64,000 nt of DNA from positions 62,001 to 126,000 of the forward strand of contig KV918910.1 in assembly GCA_002049455.2 (NCBI GenBank). Direction: 5' to 3'. The stretch is from Porphyra umbilicalis. Taxonomy: Eukaryota; Rhodophyta; Bangiophyceae; Bangiales; Bangiaceae. Of this stretch, positions 31,337-42,860 are shown one piece after another. The position numbers were made by a program, and so were the translations under genes. The notes under the pieces are model-generated. The model did not search any database. It was given only the letters and a program-made list of their open reading frames with translations, and was not told the DNA's origin. Each line of letters opens with the position of its first letter. Position 1 is the first letter of the stretch.

Positions 31337-31998
31337 AGAGAGCGTCGGCAAGTCGGGCGTGGGTATCAAATGTGGGTAGAATGTGGGTCGCCGACCCACT
31401 TCGGATGTACCCACATCTTCCCCACATTTAGCGTCGGCAAGTGTCCAAATAACGGTTGACACGATTTGAGCTCTCCACATCTACCGCAACGGCACTGCAG
31501 CGACCTCTGTGCGAGCAACACCTTCCAATTGACCTCCACCCCCAGCACCATCACCCCTTCCCCCTTGGAGAGACGCCCCGGCCGACCATATGACAGGGCG
31601 GCGGTCGATGGAGATGGGAGATTAGTGCGAGTTTTGGATGGAGGGGCGCCGGCAGTTAAGGGCGTTGGGGGGGGGGGGGGGTGACGGCATCGGGGGGGGT
31701 ATGGTGCCGGTTGACAAAGGCAGCTTGTACGGTGCAAGATGATGCGCCTTCTCGATACACCCGAAAATGGAGACACAAGCGCCCGTGGTGGGCGCCAAGC
31801 CCGGGCTGAGACGAGCGGTGGTGGCACAACTAGCGCCACGTGTGTGGCCACGTGGTCCTCACCGACCGGTATTTGGCGTGGGTCGGATGACCCAGATAGC
31901 CACAAATGGGTTCCAAATGTGGGTAACGGCTGCTACGTGGCACGAAACGTGTCCTCGATCCACGCCGCCGACCCACATTTGACTTGCCGACGCTCTCT
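31337..31998. mobile_element. About 660-bp element with 18-bp perfect terminal inverted repeats
   Basis: AGAGAGCGTCGGCAAGTC at 31337-31354 is present as an exact inverted copy at 31981-31998. Inside both ends lies AAATGTGGGT followed by a GTCGGC-like motif; the left end is offset by about 13 bases. The core GCGTCGGCAAGT recurs at 31430-31441. No coding region; target-site duplication not evident. Confidence 0.6.
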
Positions 31999-32573
31999 CT
32001 TCTCAGCACGACGCTTGCTCCACGACATACAATTCATACATATGGAAAGAGGAGAGCACGAGGTGTATGATGGTGATTTTCTTTTTCTCATAGCGTGTGT
32101 TAATAGTGATTTATGAGCAGAAGAAGAAGAGCTGATGTAATGGGATGCGTCTTTAAAGTTCACCATCCCTCTCAGCCAATCATGCTGTCGGTTTTTTGAC
32201 GTGGCGCGCCACAAGCCAATCAATTTGACGCCTTGCAGTGCGTTTCTCACGCTCTGGAGGGTGGGGAGGCCTGCAACGCCTTCTGAGGCGCCTCCTGGCA
32301 TGACCAAGAAATACAGGAAAAAGAGAATAAAAAACATCACGAGAAGGCTGTTTGTGCCCGGTATCCCATTCTTCGTCAGAAAATCAACAAGACCTACATG
32401 CATACATCTGAAGAAAAAGGAACTTTGAGACCTGGTGTAGGCCGTCTTCTGAGCACTGGTACGTAGAGTATTCCCGCTATGCCTTTATCAAGGTCACGGA
32501 ATCGGCGCGTACGACCCCGTGGGGAGGTCTCGGGTCTGATTAACATTTCCGGCGGTGGTCAACGCTTGACACA
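31999..32573. other. Non-coding flank of satellite array 1
   Basis: Less GC-rich than most of the window, with no gene. The last 60 bases resemble the satellite only weakly before the clear array start near 32574. Confidence 0.4.
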
Positions 32574-35500
32574 GCACTGCTATGGGGCGGTGAGAGACGT
32601 TTTGGATCGCCACGCACAAACTGCGGATGCAGGGGCGCACCTGGGCAGTGCAATCTGCTTTCCAAACCACCCGAAGACGTTTGGACTGCTGAAGTGCCGC
32701 CCCGCAGCATGCGCGGTGGACGATGCGCTGACATGCCGTATTGGGCGGTGACAGACGTTTCGGGTCGCCACGCGCAAGCTACGCATGCACGGGCGTACGT
32801 GGGCAGCGCAATCTGCTTTCCACGACACCCGAAGACTCTTGGGGTGTCTATCCGCCACCACTCAGCATGCGTGGTTCACGCTGACCTGACAGCTGGTTTT
32901 CATAGGTGCCTGTATGGGGCGGTGACAGACGTTTTGGATCGCCACGCACAAACTGCGGATGCAGGGGCGCACCTGGGCAGTGCAATCTGCTTTCCAAACC
33001 ACCCGAAGACGTTTGGACTGCTGAAGTGCCGCCCCGCAGCATGCGCGGTGGACGATGCGCTGACATGCCGTATTGGGCGGTGACAGACGTTTCGGGTCGC
33101 CACGCGCAAGCTACGCATGCACGGGCGTACGTGGGCAGCGCAATCTGCTTTCCACGACACCCGAAGACTCTTGGGGTGTCTATCCGCCACCACTCAGCAT
33201 GCGTGGTTCACGCTGACCTGACAGCTGGTTTTCATAGGTGCCTGTATGGGGCGGTGACAGACGTTTTGGATCGCCACGCACAAACTGCGGATGCAGGGGC
33301 GCACCTGGGCAGTGCAATCTGCTTTCCAAACCACCCGAAGACGTTTGGACTGCTGAAGTGCCGCCCCGCAGCATGCGCGGTGGACGATGCGCTGACATGC
33401 CGTATTGGGCGGTGACAGACGTTTCGGGTCGCCACGCGCAAGCTACGCATGCACGGGCGTACGTGGGCAGCGCAATCTGCTTTCCACGACACCCGAAGAC
33501 TCTTGGGGTGTCTATCCGCCACCACTCAGCATGCGTGGTTCACGCTGACCTGACAGCTGGTTTTCATAGGTGCCTGTATGGGGCGGTGACAGACGTTTTG
33601 GATCGCCACGCACAAACTGCGGATGCAGGGGCGCACCTGGGCAGTGCAATCTGCTTTCCAAACCACCCGAAGACGTTTGGACTGCTGAAGTGCCGCCCCG
33701 CAGCATGCGCGGTGGACGATGCGCTGACATGCCGTATTGGGCGATGACAGACGTTTCGGGTCGCCACGCGCAAACTACGCATGCACGGGCGTACGTGGGC
33801 AGCGCAATCTGCTTTCCACGACACCCGAAGACTCTTGGGGTGTCTATCCGCCACCACTCAGCATGCGTGGTTCACGCTGACCTGACAGCTGGTTTTCATA
33901 GGTGCCTGTATGGGGCGGTGACAGACGTTTTGGATCGCCACGCACAAACTGCGGATGCAGGGGCGCACCTGGGCAGTGCAATCTGCTTTCCAAACCACCC
34001 GAAGACGTTTGGACTGCTGAAGTGCCGCCCCGCAGCATGCGCGGTGGACGATGCGCTGACATGCCGTATTGGGCGGTGACAGACGTTTCGGGTCGCCACG
34101 CGCAAGCTACGCATGCACGGGCGTACGTGGGCAGCGCAATCTGCTTTCCACGACACCCGAAGACTCTTGGGGTGTCTATCCGCCACCACTCAGCATGCGT
34201 GGTTCACGCTGACCTGACAGCTGGTTTTCATAGGTGCCTGTATGGGGCGGTGACAGACGTTTTGGATCGCCACGCACAAACTGCGGATGCAGGGGCGCAC
34301 CTGGGCAGTGCAATCTGCTTTCCAAACCACCCGAAGACGTTTGGACTGCTGAAGTGCCGCCCCGCAGCATGCGCGGTGGACGATGCGCTGACATGCCGTA
34401 TTGGGCGATGACAGACGTTTCGGGTCGCCACGCGCAAGCTACGCATGCACGGGCGTACGTGGGCAGCGCAATCTGCTTTCCACGACACCCGAAGACTCTT
34501 GGGGTGTCTATCCGCCACCACTCAGCATGCGTGGTTCACGCTGACCTGACAGCTGGTTTTCATAGGTGCCTGTATGGGGCGGTGACAGACGTTTTGGATC
34601 GCCACGCACAAACTGCGGATGCAGGGGCGCACCTGGGCAGTGCAATCTGCTTTCCAAACCACCCGAAGACGTTTGGACTGCTGAAGTGCCGCCCCGCAGC
34701 ATGCGCGGTGGACGATGCGCTGACATGCCGTATTGGGCGGTGACAGACGTTTCGGGTCGCCACGCGCAAGCTACGCATGCACGGGCGTACGTGGGCAGCG
34801 CAATCTGCTTTCCACGACACCCGAAGACTCTTGGGGTGTCTATCCGCCACCACTCAGCATGCGTGGTTCACGCTGACCTGACAGCTGGTTTTCATAGGTG
34901 CCTGTATGGGGCGGTGACAGACGTTTTGGATCGCCACGCACAAACTGCGGATGCAGGGGCGCACCTGGGCAGTGCAATCTGCTTTCCAAACCACCCGAAG
35001 ACGTTTGGACTGCTGAAGTGCCGCCCCGCAGCATGCGCGGTGGACGATGCGCTGACATGCCGTATTGGGCGGTGACAGACGTTTCGGGTCGCCACGCGCA
35101 AGCTACGCATGCACGGGCGTACGTGGGCAGCGCAATCTGCTTTCCACGACACCCGAAGACTCTTGGGGTGTCTATCCGCCACCACTCAGCATGCGTGGTT
35201 CACGCTGACCTGACAGCTGGTTTTCATAGGTGCCTGTATGGGGCGGTGACAGACGTTTTGGATCGCCACGCACAAACTGCGGATGCAGGGGCGCACCTGG
35301 GCAGTGCAATCTGCTTTCCAAACCACCCGAAGACGTTTGGACTGCTGAAGTGCCGCCCCGCAGCATGCGCGGTGGACGATGCGCTGACATGCCGTATTGG
35401 GCGGTGACAGACGTTTCGGGTCGCCACGCGCAAGCTACGCATGCACGGGCGTACGTGGGCAGCGCAATCTGCTTTGCACGACACCCGAAGACTCTTGGGG

Positions 35501-36725
35501 TGTCTATCCGCCACCACTCAGCATGCGTGGTTCACGCTGACCTGACAGCTGGTTTTCATAGGTGCCTGTATGGGGCGGTGACAGACGTTTTGGATCGCCA
35601 CGCACAAACTGCGGATGCAGGGGCGCACCTGGGCAGTGCAATCTGCTTTCCAAACCACCCGAAGACGTTTGGACTGCTGAAGTGCCGCCCCGCAGCATGC
35701 GCGGTGGACGATGCGCTGACATGCCGTATTGGGCGGTGACAGACGTTTCGGGTCGCCACGCGCAAGCTACGCATGCACGGGCGTACGTGGGCAGCGCAAT
35801 CTGCTTTCCACGACACCCGAAGACTCTTGGGGTGTCTATCCGCCACCACTCAGCATGCGTGGTTCACGCTGACCTGACAGCTGGTTTTCATAGGTGCCTG
35901 TATGGGGCGGTGACAGACGTTTTGGATCGCCACGCACAAACTGCGGATGCAGGGGCGCACCTGGGCAGTGCAATCTGCTTTCCAAACCACCCGAAGACGT
36001 TTGGACTGCTGAAGTGCCGCCCCGCAGCATGCGCGGTGGACGATGCGCTGACATGCCGTATTGGCCGGTGACAGACGTTTCGGGTCGCCACGCGCAAACT
36101 ACGCATGCACGGGCGTACGTGGGCAGCGCAATCTGCTTTCCACGACACCCGAAGACTCTTGGGGTGTCTATCCGCCACCACTCAGCATGCGTGGTTCACG
36201 CTGACCTGACAGCTGGTTTTCATAGGTGCCTGTATGGGGCGGTGACAGACGTTTTGGATCGCCACGCACAAACTGCGGATGCAGGGGCGCACCTGGGCAG
36301 TGCAATCTGCTTTCCAAACCACCCGAAGACGTTTGGACTGCTGAAGTGCCGCCCCGCAGCATGCGCGGTGGACGATGCGCTGACATGCCGTATTGGGCGG
36401 TGACAGACGTTTCGGGTCGCCACGCGCAAGCTACGCATGCACGGGCGTACGTGGGCAGCGCAATCTGCTTTCCACGACACCCGAAGACTCTTGGGGTGTC
36501 TATCCGCCACCACTCAGCATGCGTGGTTCACGCTGACCTGACAGCTGGTTTTCATAGGTGCCTGTATGGGGCGGTGACAGACGTTTTGGATCGCCACGCA
36601 CAAACTATGGATGCAGGGGCGCACCTGGGCAGTGCAATCTGCTTTTCAAACCACCCGAAGACGTTTGGACTGCTGAAGTGCCGCCCCGCAGCATGCGCGG
36701 TGGACGATGCGCTGACATGCCGTAT
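32574..36725. repeat. 332-bp dimeric satellite, array 1 (about 12.5 units)
   Basis: Head-to-tail copies with an exact 332-bp period, differing by only a few single-base changes. Each unit is two related halves: A (158 bp, for example 32917-33074) and B (174 bp, for example 33075-33248). Both start GGGCGGTGACAGACGTTT and stay similar for about 110 bp. The open frames that recur every 332 bp on both strands are artefacts of the repeat. The array ends within a unit at CCGTAT, where the 23.8 kb element begins. Confidence 0.97.
36724..36725. other. Left AT target-site duplication of the giant element
   Basis: The satellite reads CCGTAT here and would continue TGGGCGG. The continuation is found after 60494, preceded by a second AT (60493-60494). 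Confidence 0.8.
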
Positions 36726-36774
36726 CGTCGGCGGTCCTGCCCAGGCCATTTTTCTGGTTACTTCTTGGCGATTT
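36726..36774. repeat. Left terminal inverted repeat of the giant element
   Basis: It starts CGTCGGCGGTCCTGCCCAGG and includes GGTTACTTCTTGGCGATTT. Aligned by hand to the right end it is roughly three-quarters identical, with the outermost ten bases perfect. Confidence 0.8.
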
Positions 36775-36879
36775 TTTTGTGACACACACACACCAGAAGG
36801 CACCAGGAAGTCACCAACGGGGGCCACTGTGAAACTGAGACGGTGGCACCAAGAAGTCGCCAAACGACCGGATGCACAT

Positions 36880-37055
36880 CCGGCGTGGTCGGATAACAGC
36901 CCTAGTTATCGACAAAATTATAGAGTTAACAAAATACCGCACTGTATTTATGTTCATTATCAAATTTTGTTTTACTCTGTATGTACTTAAGAACTTATCG
37001 ACATTTATGATAAGTCATCTATGTATGACGCACTTGCAGGAAGTGCGTGAAGGGC
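36880..37055. repeat. AT-rich left subterminal region with short hairpins
   Basis: An unusually AT-rich stretch with several small inverted repeats in a row: GATAAC...GTTATC, ACTTAT...ATAAGT, GTCAT...ATGAC and GCACTT...AAGTGC. Just outside, ACTTCTTGGCGA and CCAAGAAGTCGCC form a further inverted pair. CACTA-type transposons use subterminal repeats as transposase-binding sites; that role is an inference here. Confidence 0.5.
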
Positions 37056-38297
37056 TCAGACAAGCGGAACCGACGAGCGCCAGACACGTCTCAGACAACA
37101 GCCGGACGCGGACAAACCTCGTGACAGGGAACTGGGTACCAGTGCAAGAGAGATCGCATCGTAAGGACAAGTGTAAACAGAACGAGCAGACAGTGGCCGG
37201 GTCTCGTGAAATGTCATGCGACGGAGCACAATGTAACGGGGGAATCGAGAGAGGCCCGCGGAGACGCAATGCAGCTCACTGGGGGGGGCAATGAAACGGG
37301 CCAGGAACGCGGGCATACATGGAAGCAGTGAGGGGACCAACAGTGAGAAGACCTCCTCGGGGCACGGGGGCAACAGTCCAGCGCCAGAGGCCAGTACCAC
37401 ACAATCTGCAGCGGGGTCGTGACCGGGGCGATGATGCACGAACGGAAGAGACACGACCTCGGTCAGCACCTGGCGTTGCGAAGCGCCTCCACAGAGAGCC
37501 CGGTGTTGTCCCGCTGCAGGACAGAGGCATGGCGCCGAGCACCCATGAGAGGACCCGTAGACTCGCCGCCTGTACCGCCGACTGCGCAATATGGGCGTCC
37601 ATACAACACCGCGGAGTGGACATGAGACCCAGCACAGGAACGACGGAATGGGAATGAAAAGAAAATCACACACACAAAGGGAGGGAGAAGGTACGCATGA
37701 CATACAACGGGACGCGTGAGCAAGAGGCCGGGTCGAGCGATAACGGATGTTATAGGCACACTCCACGCCAGGATAGCTCTCTCGGCTACAGGACCCCCCC
37801 ACCCTTGCACCCCCGAAAACCATTATTGCCAGCGCCGCCCCTTCCGCACCCCACTGGCTCTGTTCAGCTCCTACTCATTGCTGCTCGCGCCGGAACTTGC
37901 CGAGGCGCGCCGCAGCCCCAACAGGCTCACCCCTCCATTCAAGGATTGTGAAGGCGCCGTGAGCCATCGCGGCGGATCCCCCCTGCCCCTCTCCCTCCTG
38001 CCAGCGTTCCCGCAATCTGCCTGCTCGATAACATACACTCAGGCATCCACCACCCTTTCCGCCAGGTGCCGCCTGCCCCGCCACAGGACGTCTCCTCCGC
38101 CACCTGGCTCGGCGCATGACTGCATGCCGACAAGGTCGTCTGCAGCTCCGGGCCCCGTCGGGCTCGGAAAGGCGCGCTGACGTCCTACCGGCGCTACCGC
38201 CGCGCATCGGCCCCGCCACAGGTCCGCGAACCGCCACGCCCTGAGCCCCATCTTAGCGCTCGCCACCGGCAGCCCCGTCACCGCCAGCCGCGTTTCT
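37056..38297. other. Left part of the giant element, no gene supported
   Basis: A 255-codon minus-strand frame (37056-37823) exists, but its Cys/Ser/Arg-rich composition is not protein-like. Part of this stretch may be the 3' untranslated region of the gene at 38298-40188. Confidence 0.4.
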
Positions 38298-40188
38298 TCA
38301 GGTCGAACGACGGGCACGGCTCCGCGGTCGCCGGCCCCCGATGGCGACCTCACCCGTTGCTTCATCCGAGCTGTCGCCGCTCTCGTCGCCACAGGAGGGA
38401 GGGCCCACGCGCGGGCGCTTCGCACGCGCAGAGCGGAGCGAGCCACCAGGGACTACATCGTCATTGAGCAGGTGCTGTCGCCGGCGCTGGGCTCTCTCGT
38501 CAGCGGACGTTGAGTCCTTCCCGTCAACCATGGCCGCCTCGTCGTCTGACTCTTCCTCGACGGCAGCGTCGTTCACCAGCTCCAAGACGGCACGGACCCG
38601 TTCGAGCCGGGCCTGCTCTTTTGCTGACGTACCTTGCGGGGCGGCCACGTCGAGGTTCTCCCGTTCTGCGAGCACCTCGCCGTCCTCGCCGACATCCAAG
38701 CGGAAGTACTTAGCCCAAATGGTGGGCCTGCTGGTCCTTCTGCACCTGCCTCGCGCCGAACGCCAAGCTCAGCAGCTCCATCAGGATCTGCACGTGTTGG
38801 AGCGCGATGGAAAAGGGGAAAGACGATGGGACTTGGCAATCGACAGTGGCCGGCCAAGACAGGCAGGAAAGCAACGCAAGCAGTAAGGTCAAGACACGGG
38901 CGTCAGAATGCGTGAAAAAGTAAGCCACGGAATGTCAAGCGGAAAGGAGTAGCCGAATCCCAAGTCACAGAGAAGGATGATGGTCCAATCGCACCTTGGC
39001 CGAGACCCACGCCACCTGGGCTCTCCAGGCAGGTAAGACGTTCCCATCGCCTTCGTCAGCAGAGGTAGCATTGTCGTTGTCTGCATCTGTCTCGTCTTCG
39101 GCGTCTCGGCGCTTGCTGACGATACTTTTGAAGACGCGAAAGGCCTCGATGAACCCCTTGCGGCCGCGCACAGTCATGAGGTAGCGCCGGCCATTGAGCC
39201 ACCACTCCGCCTTTGCCGCGTCAGAAGTAAGTGGCTGCGGCGGCTGGGCGTCTTCCTCGTTTCCTCCGCTGTTCACCACGGTATCGAAGGTCGCTCCCGC
39301 CATCCATGCCCTCGTCGTCGCCCGTCCGATGGCGTGGTGGAGGTTGGACCGCGCGCGGTAACAAATGCCGCGGACGAGATCGTTGTTGCGGACGCGTGCA
39401 TCTGGCGGGGGCTCAGCAGATGCGTTCGCCTCGCCGTTGGTGCCGTTTGCAGACGCCCGCGTCGGAGACGGCGAAGTGGTGCCATCGTTTCCTTCAGGTG
39501 GTGGCTGCGCCGTGCTAGGAGTAAGTGCCGGCGTGGACGTGTTGTTCTTCCACCTGCCCGTCTTGCTCGGTAGGCGCTGGGCAAGCACCCATGTCGCTTG
39601 GGACGGCGAGCACTCAAACGTCCGCTGCACCGCCTTGCGGAAAAGGATGGACACGTCGCCCTCGCCGTGGTACACGTCATCGGCAAAGGCCGGGCGGTGC
39701 ATGTAGTGTCGCACGCGGTCCCGCACATTGTGCCGCACAGCCGCCCGAAGAGCCAGCTTGTCCTCCGACGTCGCCGCGGCGGCCCATTCCGGAGGAGCAA
39801 CGACACCAGTGCCGCGTGTGGCGGCACGCCGATGGCTGCCGCCTTCAACTGAGTCCCCTAAAGTACCGTTGCTTGCGGCGTCTGTTGAAGGACGCGCATC
39901 GACCCCAATCCCGGTGCCGACAAACTGTCGCGCGTCAGGGGGCCTTCCGCGTCCGTCGTCGTCTTGAAGTTGGTCGACAGACGCAGTGGAACCTGCAGAG
40001 CGCCGCGGAAGGGACAAGCCGTCCTCGCGTGCTTCCAAGGCGGCCCCTGCTGCGGTTGGCGGCGGCACCGCCGACCGCGCTCGAGGCCCTCTTCGGACAG
40101 GTACGCGCGCGCTCTTTGGCCTTTCCGGGCGTGCTCCGGAAAGGGCATCGCCGTCTGGGATGTGCGATTGTTCACCCGGGTCCGTCAT
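38298..40188 (-). CDS. Unknown multi-exon gene of the giant element
   Basis: Family not recognised. The first exon runs from the ATG at 40186-40188 (MTDPGEQSHIPDGDALSGAR) to about 38995, where WVSAK is followed by a donor (GTGCGATT on the minus strand). It encodes about 398 residues: a disordered Arg/Pro-rich start, a helical part (AVRHNVRDRVRHYMHRPAFA, ILFRKAVQRTFECSPSQATW) and a C-terminal part (DLVRGICYRARSNLHHAIGR, KAEWWLNGRRYLMTVRGRKG, FIEAFRVFKSIVSKRRD). A second exon near 38711-38298 has YFRLDVGEDGEVLAEREN, an acidic Ser/Glu run, then basic residues and a stop. The junction is not resolved. It lies divergently from the transposase side of the element and could be an accessory transposition protein (inference only). 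Possible upstream coding sequence lies at 40190-41750. Confidence 0.5.
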
Positions 40189-40189
40189 G

Positions 40190-41750
40190 CTGCCTCCTCG
40201 CGCAGTCCGCCCACGCGCCCCACCGCCGACACAAGCAGCCGGATCGAGGCCTGCAGCAGCAGGCGCACCGGCAGCAGCAGCAGCAGCAGACGAGGGCCGA
40301 CCGGCGTCACGATCCTCCTCAGACGTGGTCCTGTTGTCTCAGTCTGCGGCGCGAGGAACCCGGTCCCGGGCGCGCGATGTCGCTCTACCGCCGGCACGAG
40401 CAGCGCCTCGCGTCTCCAAAGAGCTCCTGCGATCGTCATTGCGCGTGTTCACGGCACCGTCGGCAGGACCAACGCGGTTGCGCTCGTACGTGATCCAGCG
40501 CTTGGAGCCCGCCCACCGTGGAGGAACGGCACTTGGTCGCACTGCAGGAGACCCGGCCACAGCGGATGCAGCGCGCGTTGAGCGTCTAGAAGGCAGCGCC
40601 GCAGTGGCTGATGCAGCTGCCGATGAACGTGTAGCGCGCTGTGCAGCTGCAGCCGCAGCGACGTTGGGGCCAGATGACGGCAGTGTACCCGGGTGGGCAT
40701 CCTCATCCAAGCCGCCCACCGCGATCGTATCCGTTTCCGCCTGCCGGCGCGTCATCGCAGCGCCCGTAGCAGTCCACAGCGTAAAACGTGGGCGGAATGC
40801 GGGGGGAGCCGCGGGTACAGCATGTGCGGTGGCTGCGCAGCGCGTCGGCGGCGTCGGGCTTGACACGGTGCCGAGCCTCTTAGAGTGGACGCCTGAAGAT
40901 GGCGCGAGGGAGCGGTGGAGGCGGTGCCGTCATCGCTTCCGCCTGTCTGGTCGTAGTCGCCGAAGAGGCCCGAATTGGTTTCACCGGACAGCTCCTCGGC
41001 CTCTCGTGACGTGTGGCCAACTGCTCCGTATGTACATGGATCGCGAGACACCTACAACCAAGGGGGCGGATGCAAGGTGCCGGCGTCTCTCCAACGTCAC
41101 AGGCAGAGCCATCCACCCCACTAGAGCCCCGGCCAGAGGGGCGCACAGTGGACCGTACCCCAAACCTCAATACCAGGTTCCCGGCACGCAACATTGGTCG
41201 CCGTAAGAACCACGAAAAGCTCACTGCACTCGCACCCGTGACGAAAGGAGCGCCTGGACCGGCAGCAAGGGCGTGCGCATCTCTGGAGCCGAGGTGCGGC
41301 GCAGTGAAGGATTCCAGGGCCTGGTGTGGCAGCAGTCGAGCGCTCGTTTGCGCTACCGGCCAAGCTGCGCAGTCGATTGAGGTTGGCGCCGGGAACGACG
41401 GCAAGTCCGTTGGAACTGTCTACAGCGGGCTTCCCGCGGCCACAGACGTCCGTTGGGAAGCCGGCGTGCCGCCAGTGTCTGCCACACTGGTACTCGCGAG
41501 GCACTCCTGGTGTAGCCAGTTGTGTCGCCACCCAGGGTGAGGATCTGGTCGCCCCTGGCCAGAGCTCCCCGGAGCAACCGCTGTGGCTGTTGTGGACTGT
41601 CTCGGAGCTCGATCCAAAAGGGCCACCAGAGAAGGAGAAAAGGAAGACGCAGCAGTAGGAGGTGGCGCCCGGCAGCTGTCAGGGCTGATTGTCGGTGTCG
41701 CAAGGTCCTCACAGACGTGCCCAGTCCAATATGACACTGTGCACGCGTCA
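40190..41750 (-). other. Possible further coding sequence, minus strand
   Basis: Protein-like stretches occur on the minus strand, for example AETDTIAVGGLDEDAHPGTL and SKRWITYERNRVGPADGAVN (40,440-40,740) and EAEELSGETNSGLFGDYDQT (near 40,960). They may be exons upstream of 38298-40188 or a separate gene. The competing plus-strand frame opening at 40187 is Ala/Arg-rich and less convincing. CAG repeats occur near 40250-40295. Confidence 0.3.
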
Positions 41751-42860
41751 TCGGGTGGCAGCTCGAGGACCCCTTAAACGACTGGCGGCAGCTCCAGTGC
41801 CCCTCATTCTTGCAGCCCAGCGCGTATGAGATGCGGAGGGGTCCACTTCAGTGCAACTTTCGGCCTCCAGTATGAAGGTGTCCGTACAGGGTGCTCTCAG
41901 CTCGATGTCGCTTGATACGCTCAGCTGATCATCTAGCGTCGCCAAAGGGCCGCCCGAGAGCTCTCCTTTGACGTACTTCGAGACTTAGCACGCCCAATCA
42001 TCTTTCAGAGCTGAGAGGAGCCGTCCGGGGAGTCGATCACTGTAGTCCTCTAGTCCCATTGTAGGCCGCTCCGACAGCTCTTGGGTCGACAAGTGCTGAA
42101 CACAGGATGGGGGCGGCTTATCGCACGTTGGGAGCAGGAGCGCACGAGGGAGATCACGCACTGTATCCTCTGCAGGCTCTAGCGTCCCAGTACTGCGACA
42201 GGCCCTGTGAAAATCCCATGGACGGCGGTGACGGTGGCGACCTCCTCTTCGCACGGCAGGTATCCTTGTGACCTCAGCACGCGGGGTCGCTGACGTGGGG
42301 CTCCGGTTGAAGGAAGACCTGTGCATCCTGTCTTTCGCTCCTACACCCTCTCTGACGACGTGTGTTGAGCACGTGAAGCGGTGCATCCCGCTTCTCCCTC
42401 CCACCCCCGTGCATCTGGGACCCTCAGGCCGTGGCGTGTGTCGCGCAGTGCATCCTGCTCGCGTCGGAGGGGGGCTGGGACGACGACACACTGCCAGAGG
42501 TGCGGAGCGATGCCAGGGAGGGCTCCTGCACAAGGGCTCGGTGAGGTGCCAATAGGGGCGTGGGACCACGGTGGAGCTAACCCGTCGTGGAGCGCATCCA
42601 GTAGTGGGTGCTGTGTGTCGTGTCTCGCTCGGGCCCGGGGAGCGGAGAACGGCGTGCGTCCTTTGCGTGGGGGAGCACGGGGGCGCGACTGCGAGCGCGT
42701 GGGGAGGGTGAGGGGCACCCAATAGAGTACATAGGTGACGTCTAGCACCTCTTTGTGCCCACACACAACGATACCCCGCCTCACAGTCTCCGCTCCCTCT
42801 GACCCACCCTCCACAACTTCCTCTGCCTCCTCGTCTCCTTCACTCACGCCCTACTGTAGC
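41751..42860. other. Region upstream of the histone H3 variant
   Basis: No gene supported. The final 90 bases before the ATG at 42861 are C/T-rich, as in other leaders in the window. Confidence 0.4.

Noticed and set aside
33075-33248. A CENP-B box in the satellite
   Set aside because: The TTTCGGGTCGCC stretch lacks the required A and CGGG spacing; no match was found by eye.
32574-36725. Regularly spaced repeats as a CRISPR array
   Set aside because: There are no unique spacers; the whole 332-bp unit repeats. The sequence is eukaryotic and no Cas gene is present.
32906-36990. Recurring 169-, 97- and 72-residue open frames in the satellite as a gene family
   Set aside because: They recur on both strands in step with the 332-bp period and show no domain. 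The repeat simply lacks stops in those frames.
37056-37823. 255-codon minus-strand frame as a gene
   Set aside because: Cys/Ser/Arg-rich without structure, no recognisable motif, and no supporting start or leader.
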